Assembly (NCBI RefSeq): GCF_036370855.1
Contig: NC_088099.1
Span: forward strand, 20,799,501-20,863,500
Source: Dromaius novaehollandiae
Taxonomy: Eukaryota > Chordata > Aves > Casuariiformes > Dromaiidae
Direction: 5' to 3'
Length of the DNA stretch: 64,000 nt
In this document: positions 23,801 through 37,041 of the stretch, piece after piece
Position numbering within the stretch: position 1 is the stretch's first letter
Layout of the letters: each line of letters starts with the position of its first letter
Made by a program: the position numbers and the translations under genes
The notes under the pieces: generated by a model
Database searches by the model: none
What the model was told of the DNA's origin: nothing
What the model saw: only the letters and a program-made list of their open reading frames with translations

Positions 23801-26800
23801 TTTCGCACCCTTGCTGTCAGACGGGGCGATGCATCACAGGCACAGCTATAACTTCTGAAATGGCAGTTTCTTAAAACACTGTCATCAAAATGCTTCATTT
23901 TCTCCACTTTAACCAAGGGAATTACCACAAGAAAATGAATTAAGGTCAGCCACACATTGATCAGCTCAGAAAACAGTAATAACACTTAGCACTCGCATGG
24001 CAGTTTTCAGCTTCGAAGCACTAGTGAAGCCTTCCACAGCCCCCTGACACGTAAGCAGGAGGAGGAGGTCCTCCCCATGCCAGGCCCAAACAGACAGGGC
24101 TGTGCGCCGTGGCTGGATGGGACCCGCAGCTCACGCTGCCCGGGACGTGTAGGCCGGGCAGGGGTGGGGAGCCAGCCCTGCAGTTAAGGCCAGACAGGCA
24201 TCAGCCCCATCTCCGTGGCCATGACTGCAGGCGAGGAGCACAGCTCCAATGCCTGGTCTCCTGGAAGCCTCACGCTGCCCCATTTTCTGGTGTGCCCCAA
24301 GCTCTCACAGTCCTCACAAATAAGCTGGGATAGGATTTCCTCTGGAGTGACTGAACAGAAGAGAGTTTCGTATTGCTAAACGTCTGGCAGAATTGTTGAA
24401 GTTAGCCTCGTTTCAGTTCCCATAGAGCACAAATGCCTGTAGGAATCACAAGGCAGCGTCATGCTGGCATGAGCAGCAGCACTGCCGTGGCACAGACCAG
24501 GCACAAGTGCCTGCCCCAAGGCAGGAGCAGACACAAGGAGAAGCCCCAGCCAGCTCTGGAAGATCACTACAACACAGAGGCATTACTCAACACTGAGACA
24601 GAAAACTTGCAACTTCCCTACATGTTCACTTCCCAAAGCAGGTAACTGCTGCACCACCAGTGTGTCACCAGTTCTTCTAATTCCTCTAGCTTGACTCATC
24701 CCCCACACAGCAGGAGATGCAGTCTTCTACACACACAGACCTTGAGCCATTCCCCCAAAATTCTGGAAATATTTCCTGCTATCCTCCCATTTAAAGCACT
24801 GCTGGGGAAGGAAAAAAAAAAGTCATTTAATCACTTCTGCTTTGTTTCCAGCAAGAAGCAGGGCTGTTTGTGGCATAAAGGAGCAGAGGTGACATCGATC
24901 CAGGGCCTGATTCTCACCGCAATGGGAATCAGGTGGGATTTGGCTGACCCTCATGGAAATTAGTACCATAAAACTGGCATTAATGGGCAGAGGACCTGCC
25001 AATGACCTGCTCTCCCACTGCCAAGAGGCATTAAAGATGCTTTACAGGGGAAAGTCTTGTGAAAGTAAGGATAGAAGATGTTATGTTTACATCTCAATCG
25101 ACCATGCTTGCAAGGGCATCTGTGTGTTTATATGGGGAGGGCCTGCACGAATGTCAGAACAGACTACAAATAGGAGCTGTTCTTTCCAAATTTTATACAT
25201 TGCTTGAGTCATAAAAATTTAACTTAACTCAGTAAACTACCTTCCCTCTTTGTTCATATTCACTCTAGTATATCCATCATTTTTGATCCTCTACTGATTT
25301 CTGTTGTTGGGGCTCATTTTCTGTGACTTGAGAACCTGAAATTATGCTATATATCTTTGTAATTCATTGAACTAACCAGCATTTATTTTAATTTAGTAAG
25401 GAAACATTTGGCTGGGTGTGACCAAATAAATACTGTGTCTAAACCAACACAAGTATACTGTGCACAAGGCTATAAACCTGTCTCAGAGCTCTAATGATAT
25501 TGCAAGCTTCAATCTTCTCATAAACATAATTCCATGAGACCTCTATGTTGCCTTTTTTTTTCCAATAGACTATAATATAATTATAGCACTGTTGGGCAAC
25601 AAAAGTTGAATCTTGGTAGTAATCCAAGCTTGCAGGTTGACAACAGCTTTAACACTGACCTAATATATAGAGGTGAACATGCACAGAGAACATCAGACCT
25701 AATTATAAATACAAGAACAGTGATAAAACACAAGTCTGTATCAATGAAGACAAAATTTTTCTTTGAGAACAAAGGGCACAAATCTTGCCACAAGATTATG
25801 AAGAGTTTTGCCACTGATTTTGATGCAAAAATAATCAAGAACTTTGATTTAAAGGAAGAAATCTAACAAGCTATCTCCCCCAAAAAATTTGATTTTTGTG
25901 ATAAAAGGGATAAAATATAGAACAGCCCCAGCTCACACTGGAGATAGGAATTAGTCAGAATGAATGTGTTCTTATCGAGAAAGAGAAAGCTGTCAAAATC
26001 TCTGTGGAAATCTGTTAAGATGACAACTTCAGTCCATTCACATTGTTCCTGTCCACAGCCTGCTAGTGCACAACACTGAACACAACTGGTTTCCACTACA
26101 GAAAACAACCTTGATGGTGCTCAGCTCTTCATGAAGCATTCAGCTACCTTGTGATCAGACCTCTGTGTGGGAGAGAACACAGACAACTAAGGAACATGTT
26201 TAACCCAAGTGAGAGTAGATCCCTGTGAAAGACAGCACAATATAGTAACAGTTTTTTTGGTGTAAAAGGCATTCTCATCACCGAAATATGCTTTAGTATT
26301 GCTTATATGTATTTTCTAATTCAATCTTTTATGCAGTATCTCGAACTATAGTACAACGGTAATAACGTAATTAGTATTTTCATTAGCTAAATTATAGAGC
26401 TGGCTGCAGAATATAGCAGAGTAACATCAATATTAACAGTTAAGCATTAGACAAAAATGACATCAATAGTTTTAATACAGTCATGAGAGACATTGTAATT
26501 TCCTCTTTCTCTAGGATTCCTTCAAATCATATCAGATGACGAATCTCACAGAATCTACTGGCTTTTAGTTCAATTTGAATTACAAAAATCAGCATCTCCA
26601 AGATTTCTTAGGTAAATTTTTGAAGGTTCTTGAATAATTTTCATTTGTGAACATGATGTTAGTTACAAAGTGAAAACCTGCTGTATCTGCCTCTCTCACA
26701 TGAATTAAGCCTCCCAACACTTCTGCAAGTTAATAGAGGAGTATAACAGATAAGTCACAGCTAAGAAGAGAATATATATATGGTGATGAAATGATTATCC

Positions 26801-29800
26801 AAGCCCATAAAGTGAATCTTATGTCAGTGCAAATCACTGGCTTTGCAATCTAGTGCTAGTCTGTATATCCTTACTACCCTGTTCACATAGTGAGATCTAA
26901 AACTGAAGCAAGCACTGGACACCCTTAAGGAAGACAGAGGCAAGCATACTTTCACAGATCCCTCATGTGAAGGGACAGCAGTCAGCCACCTCTAAATGCT
27001 CAGAAACGGGAGGACTCTAATTACTACTAGAAGCTGTAGGCTGTACATCCTCCACATCTGTAGAATTCAAACTTCCTTCTGGCCAAGCTAATTCACAACC
27101 CCCTAGACCAAATCAGCAACACTGAGGATCTACCAGCACCCCATCCAACTCCTAGCTACAGTAACTTCATGTTTTACTTCATAAAATGAGATTCATTTCC
27201 TCCTTCGCCAGTTCTGTTCACTTGCTTCTACATTTTGTTTGTTTGTTAAAATGAAGGTCTCCGGCAGATTGATTTCTTCAGATGAGACAAAGCAATCCTT
27301 TGGTAAATCCCTCTGGAAACACAGAACAGATCATACATGTGACAGTTGAACTCTTTGAATTTCCCATTTGCAGATCCTCTTGGTTTCTGGTGGCACAGAT
27401 AAAGAGGGGAGCTTTTGTATGCCAGTTAATCCATCCACTGAATGGAAGATTTATACATTCACTTCTTTCAAGGCCCTAGCTTACACCAGTAGATATAATA
27501 ATATATGAAGTAACATAAAAAAAAAATCATGGCTTGGGCCTTCAGAGAAGATCTGCAAAGACTTGGGTGCAAGTCCCCATGCTAGAGTCAAAGGAACTGG
27601 TAAAATGATGAAAGGACTCCCTCTGCTTAAATCTACTTCTGCTTACAAGGCCAAAGTCCTGGCTTACTTTTTGTTTGTGTGTCTTAATAAGCCAGCTCTG
27701 TGAGAGGGACTCTGACTTGAAATTCTTCTACGTCCCTGAGCTAAGAGGGAGAAATCCAGGCACTGCTGAGTGGTAAGGTGAGACAGACATCCAAAGGTGT
27801 GTCAGGCTCAGCTCTAAAATGAGTCTGTTCTTCATTATCCCTAACACAACAGTCACAAATTAGCATGAAAACAGCATTTACACAATGAATTAAAATGCAA
27901 ATCTATATTTTATTCTAGGAAATTGAGACAAATGACACATAGTTGAAGCTTGCCAGAGTAGCGATTACAAACATTAATCTAGTTTTAGATGATTGCTTAA
28001 GCCAAATGAGAGGATGAGACAGGAACACTCTACATCAGAGCTAGTGAAACGCTACAGAGAAGGAAGCAATGCTTGCTCTAGTAACGTAAGTCTGAAATAC
28101 AAACCAGTGATAAAGCCGCTGTAAGGCCTCGTGCAGACCCACACAGCCTTGTGCAGACTCCAGGGAAGCCTCCAGCCATGAGGTGCGTGTACAATACAGC
28201 GCAGCAGCCTGCCCATGAAGGAGAGCCAAGGGAGTCTCTGAGCATGGGCGAGGGGACTCTGCACCTCACTGCTGCCGCCTGAAGGGATGTGGCACCTTCC
28301 TGGAGAGAGTCCTGCGACAGGAGGCCCAGTGCTTCCCCTGGCCGAGGATTAAGCTGCATAACTGCTATAAAGACATATTTATGCTAGGTCTGGTTTAGAT
28401 GGCGTGCTGCACAAGCAACTCACTTTGAAGGTTTGCCTTGTGCAATCATTTCCTTTGTCGGGAGTCAGAAGGCTGAAAAGACTGTGAACAAATTGTTGGG
28501 TTTTGAAATGTAAGCGTAGAATCCTTACAGTGCATCGCAGTTTGACACAGCGGGAGCACATCTGTCAGGGGACTGTAGCCTCTTCGCTCTTTCCACACAA
28601 AACGAGTACATTAGCATTGTGTGGTGCGGCATGTGCTCCCATGTGCATGATGCAGTTGTGAGTACATGCCCTACCCTGCCTCCCATCTGCACCACAACTG
28701 CCCCCAGCCCCGTACAGCATTTCTGCTCTATTAGGGGAAATAAAGGCTTCAGATCCTTTGAGATTCCCTGGAAGCCATTGCATTACATTCTCTATTAGAA
28801 ATTGTACAGGATTTGATTTTTAAATATGCATAATGCCTGTACAAAAAATTATTGGGCATTAAGTCTAGTGAAAAGATTGTTGTAATATTCTTCCACTAGT
28901 GCTCTAGCATTGACAGTGTCAGAATATAAATACCAAAAAGGAAAAGAAAAGGCATTTGGTACAAGTTAGTCAGTTCCAAGAGTTCATTCAGTTGTGGGCT
29001 AAGGGAAGAACCCAGCAGGTATGGTTTACATATCAGCATTCATGATACCAACAGTCTCCATCTCAGTTAGGACTCCACACAGCAAGGCACTGTGCATCCC
29101 CTGCTCCTCCTGAACAGAATCGGAGAGCATCAAGGACCTCACACCAGGAGCTCAGCCCTTTGTAGAATTAAACCTTAACACAAGATAGCCCATCAAGGCT
29201 TTTGTAAACTGCTGAAGAAGATGCTGACAAGAATAAAAGAAAATAGTAATTTAGAATTTGGCAGAGAAAACCCACTCTAAATCATTTCCAACTGCAGTAT
29301 TTGCTCCTGTTTTACAAGTAATAGAAGAGACTATCTCTGCTTTATAATCTTACTCATTTAATACATTTAAAAAAGTAAGACAAGTTTCTCTCCTGCAGGG
29401 GTTTTCAAATATTGTCTTCCCCCTGCAGTTGCCAGTATTTCAACATCCCATTCCAGAAACACTGTTTATTACTCTTTGGGGGAAAAAATGCCACATACTA
29501 GGAAGAGAAAAATGGTTAGAAGAACAAAAAAAGCCCCCCAAAAGGTAAATGTCAGTTAATGAATACTAACAGGCCGTATGCTGCGCCCTGCTACTATGGT
29601 ACACCAGAGGAGTAAGCAGAATGTAGGAGTCTTTTCAGACTATGTAACAGGACAAAAATATTCCCAGAATGTCCTACAGAGAGGAAAGAGTTAATACCTC
29701 CAGTACCCTCCAGGTGGATGTGGTCTCCAAGTTCAAAACTGTCCAAGTTCCAAGCGTGTTTGAACTCAATTCTGCAGCAATTTCTCTTCTTGAAGAGTAA

Positions 29801-30182
29801 GTACAGAGCAACCTTAGTCCCATCACTCAAATCAGTGGAGTCAAGTATCCTCAGCTTTCCTCTCTATGTGCCCAAAACTTTGCTAACAGTGTTCCTGCAG
29901 CTGAGCAATTCTCAGCTTTTCCTGAGCCCCATAAGCCCTGCTGAGCCAAACGGGGTGGCACCTCACAGGGTGCTTCCCGTGGGGCCAGTGGAAGTCCCAA
30001 GTTCACTCTGTCCCTTCCAAGAGGAACAAAGATATACACACCCAACCATGCATTGCTCCATCCCTCTACAGTGAATCTCGTCTTAATGACGACAACTTTG
30101 GCAGATGTACTATCCAGTGCATGGACCTGCACTGCATCATGCAGAATACAGCCTTTTTATCATAATCATATCCCATTGCTTC
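20810..30182. other. long intergenic stretch 3' of SPAG6, no gene recognised
   Basis: About 9.4 kb with frames of at most 143 codons (23554-23985, minus), none with a known motif or credible splice context. It contains a short tandem duplication (21973-22020) and moderately GC-rich patches near 21000-21700 and 24050-24330. SPAG6 transcription should end at the right edge of this stretch. Confidence 0.5.
21973..22020. repeat. two-copy tandem repeat, 27-base period
   Basis: A perfect 21-base sequence beginning TGAAGCAATGAACAAATTC occurs at 21973-21993 and again at 22000-22020, separated by TTTATT. This looks like a small recent duplication with no evident function. Confidence 0.9.
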
Positions 30183-30710
30183 TTTATTTTGTAGTTACGA
30201 ACATGTTTGGAGATGCAAAATCAAATCACTTTCTGAAACGTAGTGGTAGAAGATATCTCAGTGCAGAATGAATTCCACAGTTAGAAAAAGTGCTTTTTCC
30301 CCTCATCAAGCTGGGGAAGCTCTAAACAATACACAAAGGCAAAAGGGGAAAATGGATAAAGTACTGAGAAGGCTAAAATTTGAATCAGATAATCATAAAC
30401 ATTTCTTGTGGAAGGAAAAGGAAATGACTGATTCTACAAAGCTTCTGTGATAAATCATCACCCCTGCCTGAAATTCCAGATATATGCTGCATTAACTGGT
30501 AGTGAAGTTAGAGGAAAACAAGAAGGAACAAAAAATTTGCAGTAATTTTATACAGAACAAAATATATCTTTCTGGAAGTGCTGAGCTCTTTCAATGGTTC
30601 AAACAGTAGAATGAGATTTCACAATCTAGGAAGCGTTTCAACAGTTATATTTGAATTGCAGTCATAAAAGCATAAATGTGAAATACAGCTCTAATAAAAA
30701 AAATTGAGGT
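30183..30710 (-). other. SPAG6: likely SPAG6 3' untranslated region with poly(A) signal
   Basis: This is the minus-strand sequence after the SPAG6 stop codon. The first canonical AATAAA on the minus strand is at 30183-30188 (TTTATT on plus), about 525 bases past the stop. A weaker TATAAA variant lies at 30547-30552, about 160 bases past it. The true cleavage site cannot be decided from sequence alone. Confidence 0.45.
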
Positions 30711-30777
30711 TTATAAAACTGGGTGGTAATTTTCCACCCTTTCCAGAAGAATCTCAGAATATCCAGGGGAATAATAC
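30711..30777 (-). CDS. SPAG6: SPAG6 exon 11 (last coding exon)
   Basis: Encodes the C-terminus YYSPGYSEILLERVENYHPV plus a final L, then TAA (30713-30711). The acceptor is TTTCTTTCAG next to 30778. The exon supplies the third base of the arginine codon split with exon 10. The YYSPGYS block matches the known SPAG6 C-terminus; the last residues differ from the mammalian ending, which is a common place for change. There are 21 residues, about positions 488-508 of an expected 508-residue protein. The short length and distance from exon 10 (2.2 kb) explain why no long frame marks it. Confidence 0.93.
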
Positions 30778-33006
30778 CTGAAAGAAAAACATTTTTTTTT
30801 ATGCATTAGACTACAAAGCATGTTCTGTGCTAAGTAATGAAACTCTGTTCATACTTCTGTTGATTAGGAAAAATCCTAGCATTTAACATTGGTCAAGGAA
30901 CTGTACTTATTCCCCGACAGCGCTTAAGAATCTGCTTTTCATCTTACGTTATCATTTATAGTTAGAAGTTGGGTTTTCAAAGAAATGCTTAGCTTCTTTT
31001 AGGGCATGCAGATAAGTGGATAGTTTTTAGATGGGCTCAGCAGCCAACAGCATTGTCTTTATTGGGAAATGTAGATGTTAACTTCTTGTGAAATTACGGG
31101 CTTTAACATAATAGCATGACTTTACAGAGAGCCATATGCTGCCAGAGGAGAGTATTCTCCCATTGCCCATGAAACATAGGCACACATCCCAAAAATGAAC
31201 ATGAAGCTCACTTTGATGCAAGTGACTGATTCTGGAACAAAATTTTATCACAACCACCTTCTTTCTCTAATGCCAGCTCATTGTGGAGATTATCCAATAG
31301 ATTTTCTCTAGGACAGAACCCTATGGTGCCATTACTGACTGGCTGCCATCCAGCTGGGTTTCAAAACGGACCAGCTGCGGGCTTCCAACACGCAAATGTC
31401 AGCAAAGCTGTATTTAGTTTTTGTTTTCCAGGTTAAACAGAGTATCTGAAATTTATTGCTGTTTTATTCTAAAAATATAAATCACACTATATTTCTGGTT
31501 TTGTAGGCATGTAAGTTGTCATCTCTGAATGCTGAAAGCTTTAACTATCAGGAGAGAGGAACACACTTCCATGCAATGCATGCCTAAAATGTACTTAAGC
31601 AGAAATCCTCAATGTTTTCACAGTAAGGAAGATCGATTCTTCTTGCTGATTTTCATTTTCTGTATGATTATGATTTCTTCATAATGTAATTCTTTTTAAA
31701 ACTACTGTTAGTTTTCTGATTGTAAAGCTAACTTTTCAATGCATTGTTACCATCTTGAGTCTGCAAACAGCCTGAAATAACAGCTCTCCAGGACAAATCC
31801 AGAGCTGGAGTTTATTACAGCAGCTGTGCCTCAGGGAGCGGAACCAACATCATTCTACCGCACAAAGAGGCAAGCAGGAGATGCTTGAAGGGGCCTTTTT
31901 TTTTTTATTACATCACAGCCTACTTGAGTAACCTTGTTTTGTTTACAGAAAAAAAAGCATCTGTAACACAGATAAACATTAATTATATCCAGAAAAGTGT
32001 AAGCAAATGTCCCTTTTCCCTCTGAAGTATCCATATTTGCAGCTGCAGAATGAAGTTGCCTTATGATTTTGCTTTCGTCCATTTGACAGCCTTGACTGAC
32101 TTTCTGTCATGGAGACAAACAGGGCTTCATTTTGCATGACTTAGTTTGTAGCTACTATTAGCTAAAGAACTCTGTTGCTATAATTAAAAATAATAATGCA
32201 GATTTTCAGAGCCTGTAGAGGGAGTGCAAGAGTACAACATCCTTTTGATGTGTTGATGGAGGGAAGGACTGGTAAATGGATATCTAGAATCCAGGAGGAC
32301 ATTTCTCTCATTATTACAATTTAGGATGGTGACATTTTGACTGTAAGCTATTTAATAGTGTTTCTGTATTCATTAAGGGCAAAGTTCACCTTGGTGCAGA
32401 CAGCTGGTGTATGGTCCTTTTATATAACACTTAAGCCTCATGATGAGGCTGGGGGCGGGGGGAGGAAGGGCAGCTGGGGCACAGCAACTGTGCAGCGGAG
32501 CCCCTGGACCCTCTGTACAGTACGAGCCTCCGAATACACTAGTGTGTACAGGCTCTTAGGGAGGTCAAGGATACAACCAAAGATCCACTAATACCTGTAT
32601 TTTGTGGCCTGAGAAACCCACAGGTGAGTTACCATGATAAAGTGAACTTCCCCCAAATATTCACAACTATGAGCAAGATTGTGCTGAAGCCTCACGTTTT
32701 GTCTGGATGGAGTGGGACTGACTTCTCCTAGCTCCCTGTAAGAGCCTGATTATTTGGGCTTTGTTTAGAGACAAAGAAATTTGATCCCCAAAATAATTAA
32801 AAAAGAGAAAGTGTTCCAAAGTACATATCTAACTCTTGTGGTTAGTGCTGCAGTTACTAGTGGGGCAGCTAACCAAAGGTTATGCTGTTTAATAAAAACA
32901 AAATTCACGTAGGAGTTAAATTTGTATTTTAAATCCTTGCTTTCTGTTGTTCCTGTGAAGAACATCTAACAATGTTGTAAATATGAATTGTTTAGATTTT
33001 CCATAC

Positions 33007-33152
33007 CTTACTATTTCCTCTGGATAGCAATTGTTAATAGTGTTGATGTATTCCTGAAGAAGTGACCCAGGCTCTGCTTTTATCTCTTGAACCTTTTTAA
33101 GACCACCAGTTGTTACAAAGAGACGACGTGCTTTGCTGTCATGTGGCAGCAC
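33007..33152 (-). CDS. SPAG6: SPAG6 exon 10
   Basis: Encodes about residues 439-486, beginning VLPHDSKARRLFVTTGGLKK and ending NNCYPEEIV, plus two bases (AG) of an arginine codon completed by exon 11. The acceptor is TGTGTAG before 33152 and the donor is AG/GTATGG at 33006. Reading through the donor gives unrelated residues, which supports the boundary. This is the conserved C-terminal region after the armadillo repeats, including the EIKAEPGSLLQEYIN stretch characteristic of SPAG6/PF16. Confidence 0.96.
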
Positions 33153-35904
33153 CTACACACAAAGAAGTACATAATAAAAACATGATTTTTTAAGAGGAAT
33201 CCTTGTGCTACTAGACTCAAATATTGTTTATTTGTTTTTAATTCAGAGGACAGATAAAATGGAATGCATCAGAGGTGCAACTTCTGTAATGACTACTATA
33301 TTTTCACATGCAGTTGGACAGGAAAAATAAAATCATATACCAGCCCTTTATGGTTATAACATAATTTAACATGTACTTTAATACCTAACATATATAAAAA
33401 TATTGAATTGAATATTTATCTTTATGTAAATAATATTTTTTAAATTATTCTTACAAAGACAGTATGATTGCAGAGATTAAATAGATAATAAAAACAGAAT
33501 ACTAACATGGAATAACAACAGCATCTGTTCCACTTAAACCAAGTTATTCAGGTCTCTTATGTCAATTCCCACAGTTTAATTGTAGAGCAGAATTTTATAT
33601 CATTATAATGATCTAGTATAGATTATTGCATGAAAACAATACTGAGAATTCTTGCAAATGAACAACGCAGCCTTGAGGCATTACATGCTACTATTAAATT
33701 CCTAGATATTAAAATCACACAGCACACTGTGTAGTCATGGAAGCCTTTTACAAACACACACATACACACACAAAAAGCAAAAATGTTAAGTTTCTGCAGC
33801 CAAAGGGGATGAGAAGCAGAAGTGATCAGACAATACATTCTGCACTCCCGGAGTGATGCCAATACGCAGTTTTGTCCAGAGGACAGAGGGGAGGGAGGCG
33901 GGGGCTGGGCCAGGCAAGGGAGAATGACAACATGTAGTCCATGGGCCCACAGGGCTGCAATAATATAAAAAAGATAATGCAAGATATCAGCTGCATCTAC
34001 TACAAAAACATAGATGGGTTTAAAAGAGACTCTGAGAGTTATGTACTGTGTAGGCAAAAACACTTTGTAAGCATTCAAACTGGTTGGACAAATGAAGCCA
34101 TAAATTTGACTGTATCTCTGCGTAAAATGGAGCCTTTGAGGTTGACGGGACTGCCTAGAAGGATGGAGGAAGAGAAGGATGAGATTTCTGTCACACATAT
34201 CAGCCAACAGCCTTAATTTCTCCGGTCCCTCTAGGCTGTACAAAATCAACAAGCAGGTAAAGAAAAACAGGGGAGCACCAAGCCCTCTCCCTGAAGCATG
34301 CTCCACGCAAGGAACAACCTTTGCAGGAACAACCGGGATCTTTTCACTCTGGGAACTGGAAAACCGGCTGTTTCCACATACCTCCCACAGCAAGAGCTGC
34401 CAAGGAAGGACTAGCAGTGAGACAGGATACAGCCCTTCCCCTGCCTTCCTCCTCCACACTGGGACTCTCAGGCTGGGTAAGAGAGCAGAAAACTCTCTTG
34501 GAAGAGGCCCTAAAGATAGATAGCACCTCTGAGACACAATCCCTCCTGCCAGCCCGAACTGAGACAGCAGAGCACTGCAAAGACCCTGAGAAGGGTAATG
34601 CTCAAATGACACAGTGCAGCACCAGATACTGCAGAACAGATAGCTTCCCACTCTGAAGGGCAGCACAGAAAGTAAGGCTTTTACTGTGCTATAAATAAGC
34701 CAACAGAAGCAGCACTTCTCAGGTCTAAGAATAGGAAATTTCTAAGTTACGGTGCAGGAAACACAAATGCTTTTGCTACAGAGAACTTAATTTTAAATGT
34801 ATACATTAGAAGAGCAAACACCAGACAAGTATAGTTTGTTTAATGTAATGTAGGAAGAGAAGAAAAATGAAACAAAACAAAACATCAGCTAAAACGAAAG
34901 GTGAAAAGCCACTTCAACACTGAATGACATTCAAATCTATACCCTGGGTAACCAATTACTATGCACTCAACTCATTAATAGTTCCACACAGAAGCAAAGT
35001 GCATTGGATTCTGAACAAATCTCTTTGTACAGACTTAGCAAGATGACCAGGCAAACCTAACTAGAGCAATCTAGCCAGGAATATAAACAGTACTGCTTTC
35101 AGATCTGTGATAATCAGAACTGAATAATTTCTAGAGTGTTTCATCTGGCCATTTCCAGAAAGAGCACCTCACCAAGAGAGCCTCGTACTCCCTCCTAATA
35201 GATTATACTGTACAGTATTTCACAAAAGAATGGTCTGTAGTTGAGCAGGATTCCCAGCAGCAGGCAAACATAGCAGACACTGGAAATCTCCTGATTAGTC
35301 AGAAATTACTTTCATAATTTGAAATATTTTGATTAAATTGTATCACTTTCTACATGCTGCGCTCAAATCAGCAAATTAGTTAATAATAAACAGTTTCAAA
35401 TTTTGAGAGGGATATGAAAAGATCTGGGATTCTTGCACTTCTTTAATTATTGGAACTGAAAATTAGTAAGGACAGAAATGAGAAAGCCTTTACCTTACAT
35501 TATTATAAAATGCCTGATTTAAGTCACTTCTGTACAGACCACTTGCACTTTGTGTAAAACAGATGTGACCTGGATTTATATGATACATTGGCTCAGCAGA
35601 AATATTTGCATGAGGGTTAATATTCCACTTAATCCCAGAGGTAAGGAGAAAAAAACCCACCTTGCTTATAAACAACTGTTTTCCCTCTGTCTAGAATGAA
35701 TTATGACAAGTTCCAGATAAAAAAGTATCTAGCTTTTTCAGACAAAAGAGCAGGATGCTCCAAGCTGCTTCTGAAAGGGATGCTTGGGGATCCTGAGAAA
35801 ACAACTGAGACTGCCTTTAGGGATACTTCGTGTTTGGAATGGCAACTTCCCTGCTAAATGGAAAACAATTAACCTGTTACCTATCAAGTAGAGCTCGTTC
35901 TTAC
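33153..35904 (-). other. SPAG6: SPAG6 intron 9
   Basis: A 2,752-base GT-AG intron. Besides AT-rich sequence it holds a 1,044-base open frame on the same strand (33623-34666), listed separately. Confidence 0.9.
33623..34666 (-). other. 347-codon unspliced ORF inside SPAG6 intron 9, unknown
   Basis: An uninterrupted frame from ATG at 34666 to a stop at 33623, sense to SPAG6. The predicted product is rich in L, S, C and F with several hydrophobic stretches and a proline/serine run (QPPPPSPLSSGQ). I recognise no domain. Opposite-strand frames of 91-114 codons overlap it at 33941-34656, so a locally stop-poor composition could explain part of its length. No evident promoter or poly(A) signal was identified. 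It could be a decayed repeat, a lineage-specific ORF or chance. It is not called as a gene. Confidence 0.2.
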
Positions 35905-36021
35905 CTTGCTGAACTGTCCAACAATATGCTTCAGAATATTGGGAGGGGCATCATGCAGCAAAGGCTCAAGTGCTGGAAGATACGTACATTTCTGCAGGAT
36001 GTTCTTTAAGGCTTTTTTAGT
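35905..36021 (-). CDS. SPAG6: SPAG6 exon 9
   Basis: A 117-base exon (39 codons, phase 0 at both ends) encoding TKKALKNILQKCTYLPALEP, then a block ending HIVGQFSK. Acceptor TTTCAATAG before 36021; donor AAG/GTAAGA at 35904. It has no long frame of its own and was found by following the protein from exon 8 into exon 10. The sequence is nearly identical to the family at this position, about residues 400-438, in the last armadillo-like repeat. Confidence is high because both junctions join in frame to conserved neighbours. Confidence 0.96.
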
Positions 36022-37041
36022 CTATTGAAATGCAAAGTAAAATTTTGCTGTTAAGATGTCAATGAAACAACAACAAGAATTCAAGATACATATCACTGAA
36101 GTCTGATCAGAAAAGCAAATTGATCAGAATTCTCAAAGACCATTTTCTGAATAAAAACTATGATATCCATCAGATTACTTAATGAAGAATCAATTTTCTA
36201 CTTAGATTTATTAAACCTCAAAACCTACAGTGCATCATATACTTATGATGTTATCTACGGTCAAAATAATGGCAATTTTCCTTTTACTACAATGGAAGCA
36301 GGAGCAGGCCCTTTAAGTAAATTGAAGTACTGTAATATAATAAGAAAGTTAAATCAAACCATATTTTAAAAGATTGTATTTTAGAGGTGGCTTATTAGGA
36401 GAGCCTGCTGGTCTGGGATAGCAGCACAGTGCACTGCCATCCAGGCAGAGAGAGAAAGAGAGAAGCAGTTGTATATCAGTGCCTAGTTTCTGAACAAGAG
36501 ACATGATGCTGGCTCCTTAGCATTATAGGTTCAGCCTTGATATTTTGGTGACCACTAAAAATGACTATGCAAAAGTTGTCTTCTTATTTTACAGCTCTGG
36601 AATTTATTATACTCCAGTGGAATGTAAAAGGGCACAGCACAATATGGGAGACCATATCCTGTCATATTACACTTCTAAGTCAGTTCATTTACTGTTGCAC
36701 AAAAATATACTTTAACAAATTCCAACTCTACTAGCTCCTGTGCTAGAAGACAATTATGAAAAATTATAGCATTTCAGGGAGAAAGCAGGTCTGACTTAAA
36801 CTGTGAAGAAGGAATTGAGGGACTGTGCAGCTGTGGCTGTATCATATGATTTGGCAACATGCACACGCATCAGGACCAGCCATGCCTAATAAATGATCCA
36901 AAACCTCTCTGGCACCCTCCACCCAGGAAATTTGTCTCAGCAAACGTCAATAAAAGTGCATACCATTCAGCAGTTTTCAAGCACTTATACCTGTTGGTTA
37001 CAATAAATATCTCATATTGCAGACATGGGGAATATACTTGC
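36022..37041 (-). other. SPAG6: SPAG6 intron 8, apparent GC-AG intron
   Basis: A 1,020-base intron whose 5' end on the minus strand reads AAA/GCAAGT and whose 3' end is TTTCAATAG. GCAAGT is the standard form of the rare GC donor class. The nearest GT, six bases upstream (CAA/GTGAAA), would remove two residues (VK) that the family keeps. No other repeat is recognised inside. Confidence 0.8.
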
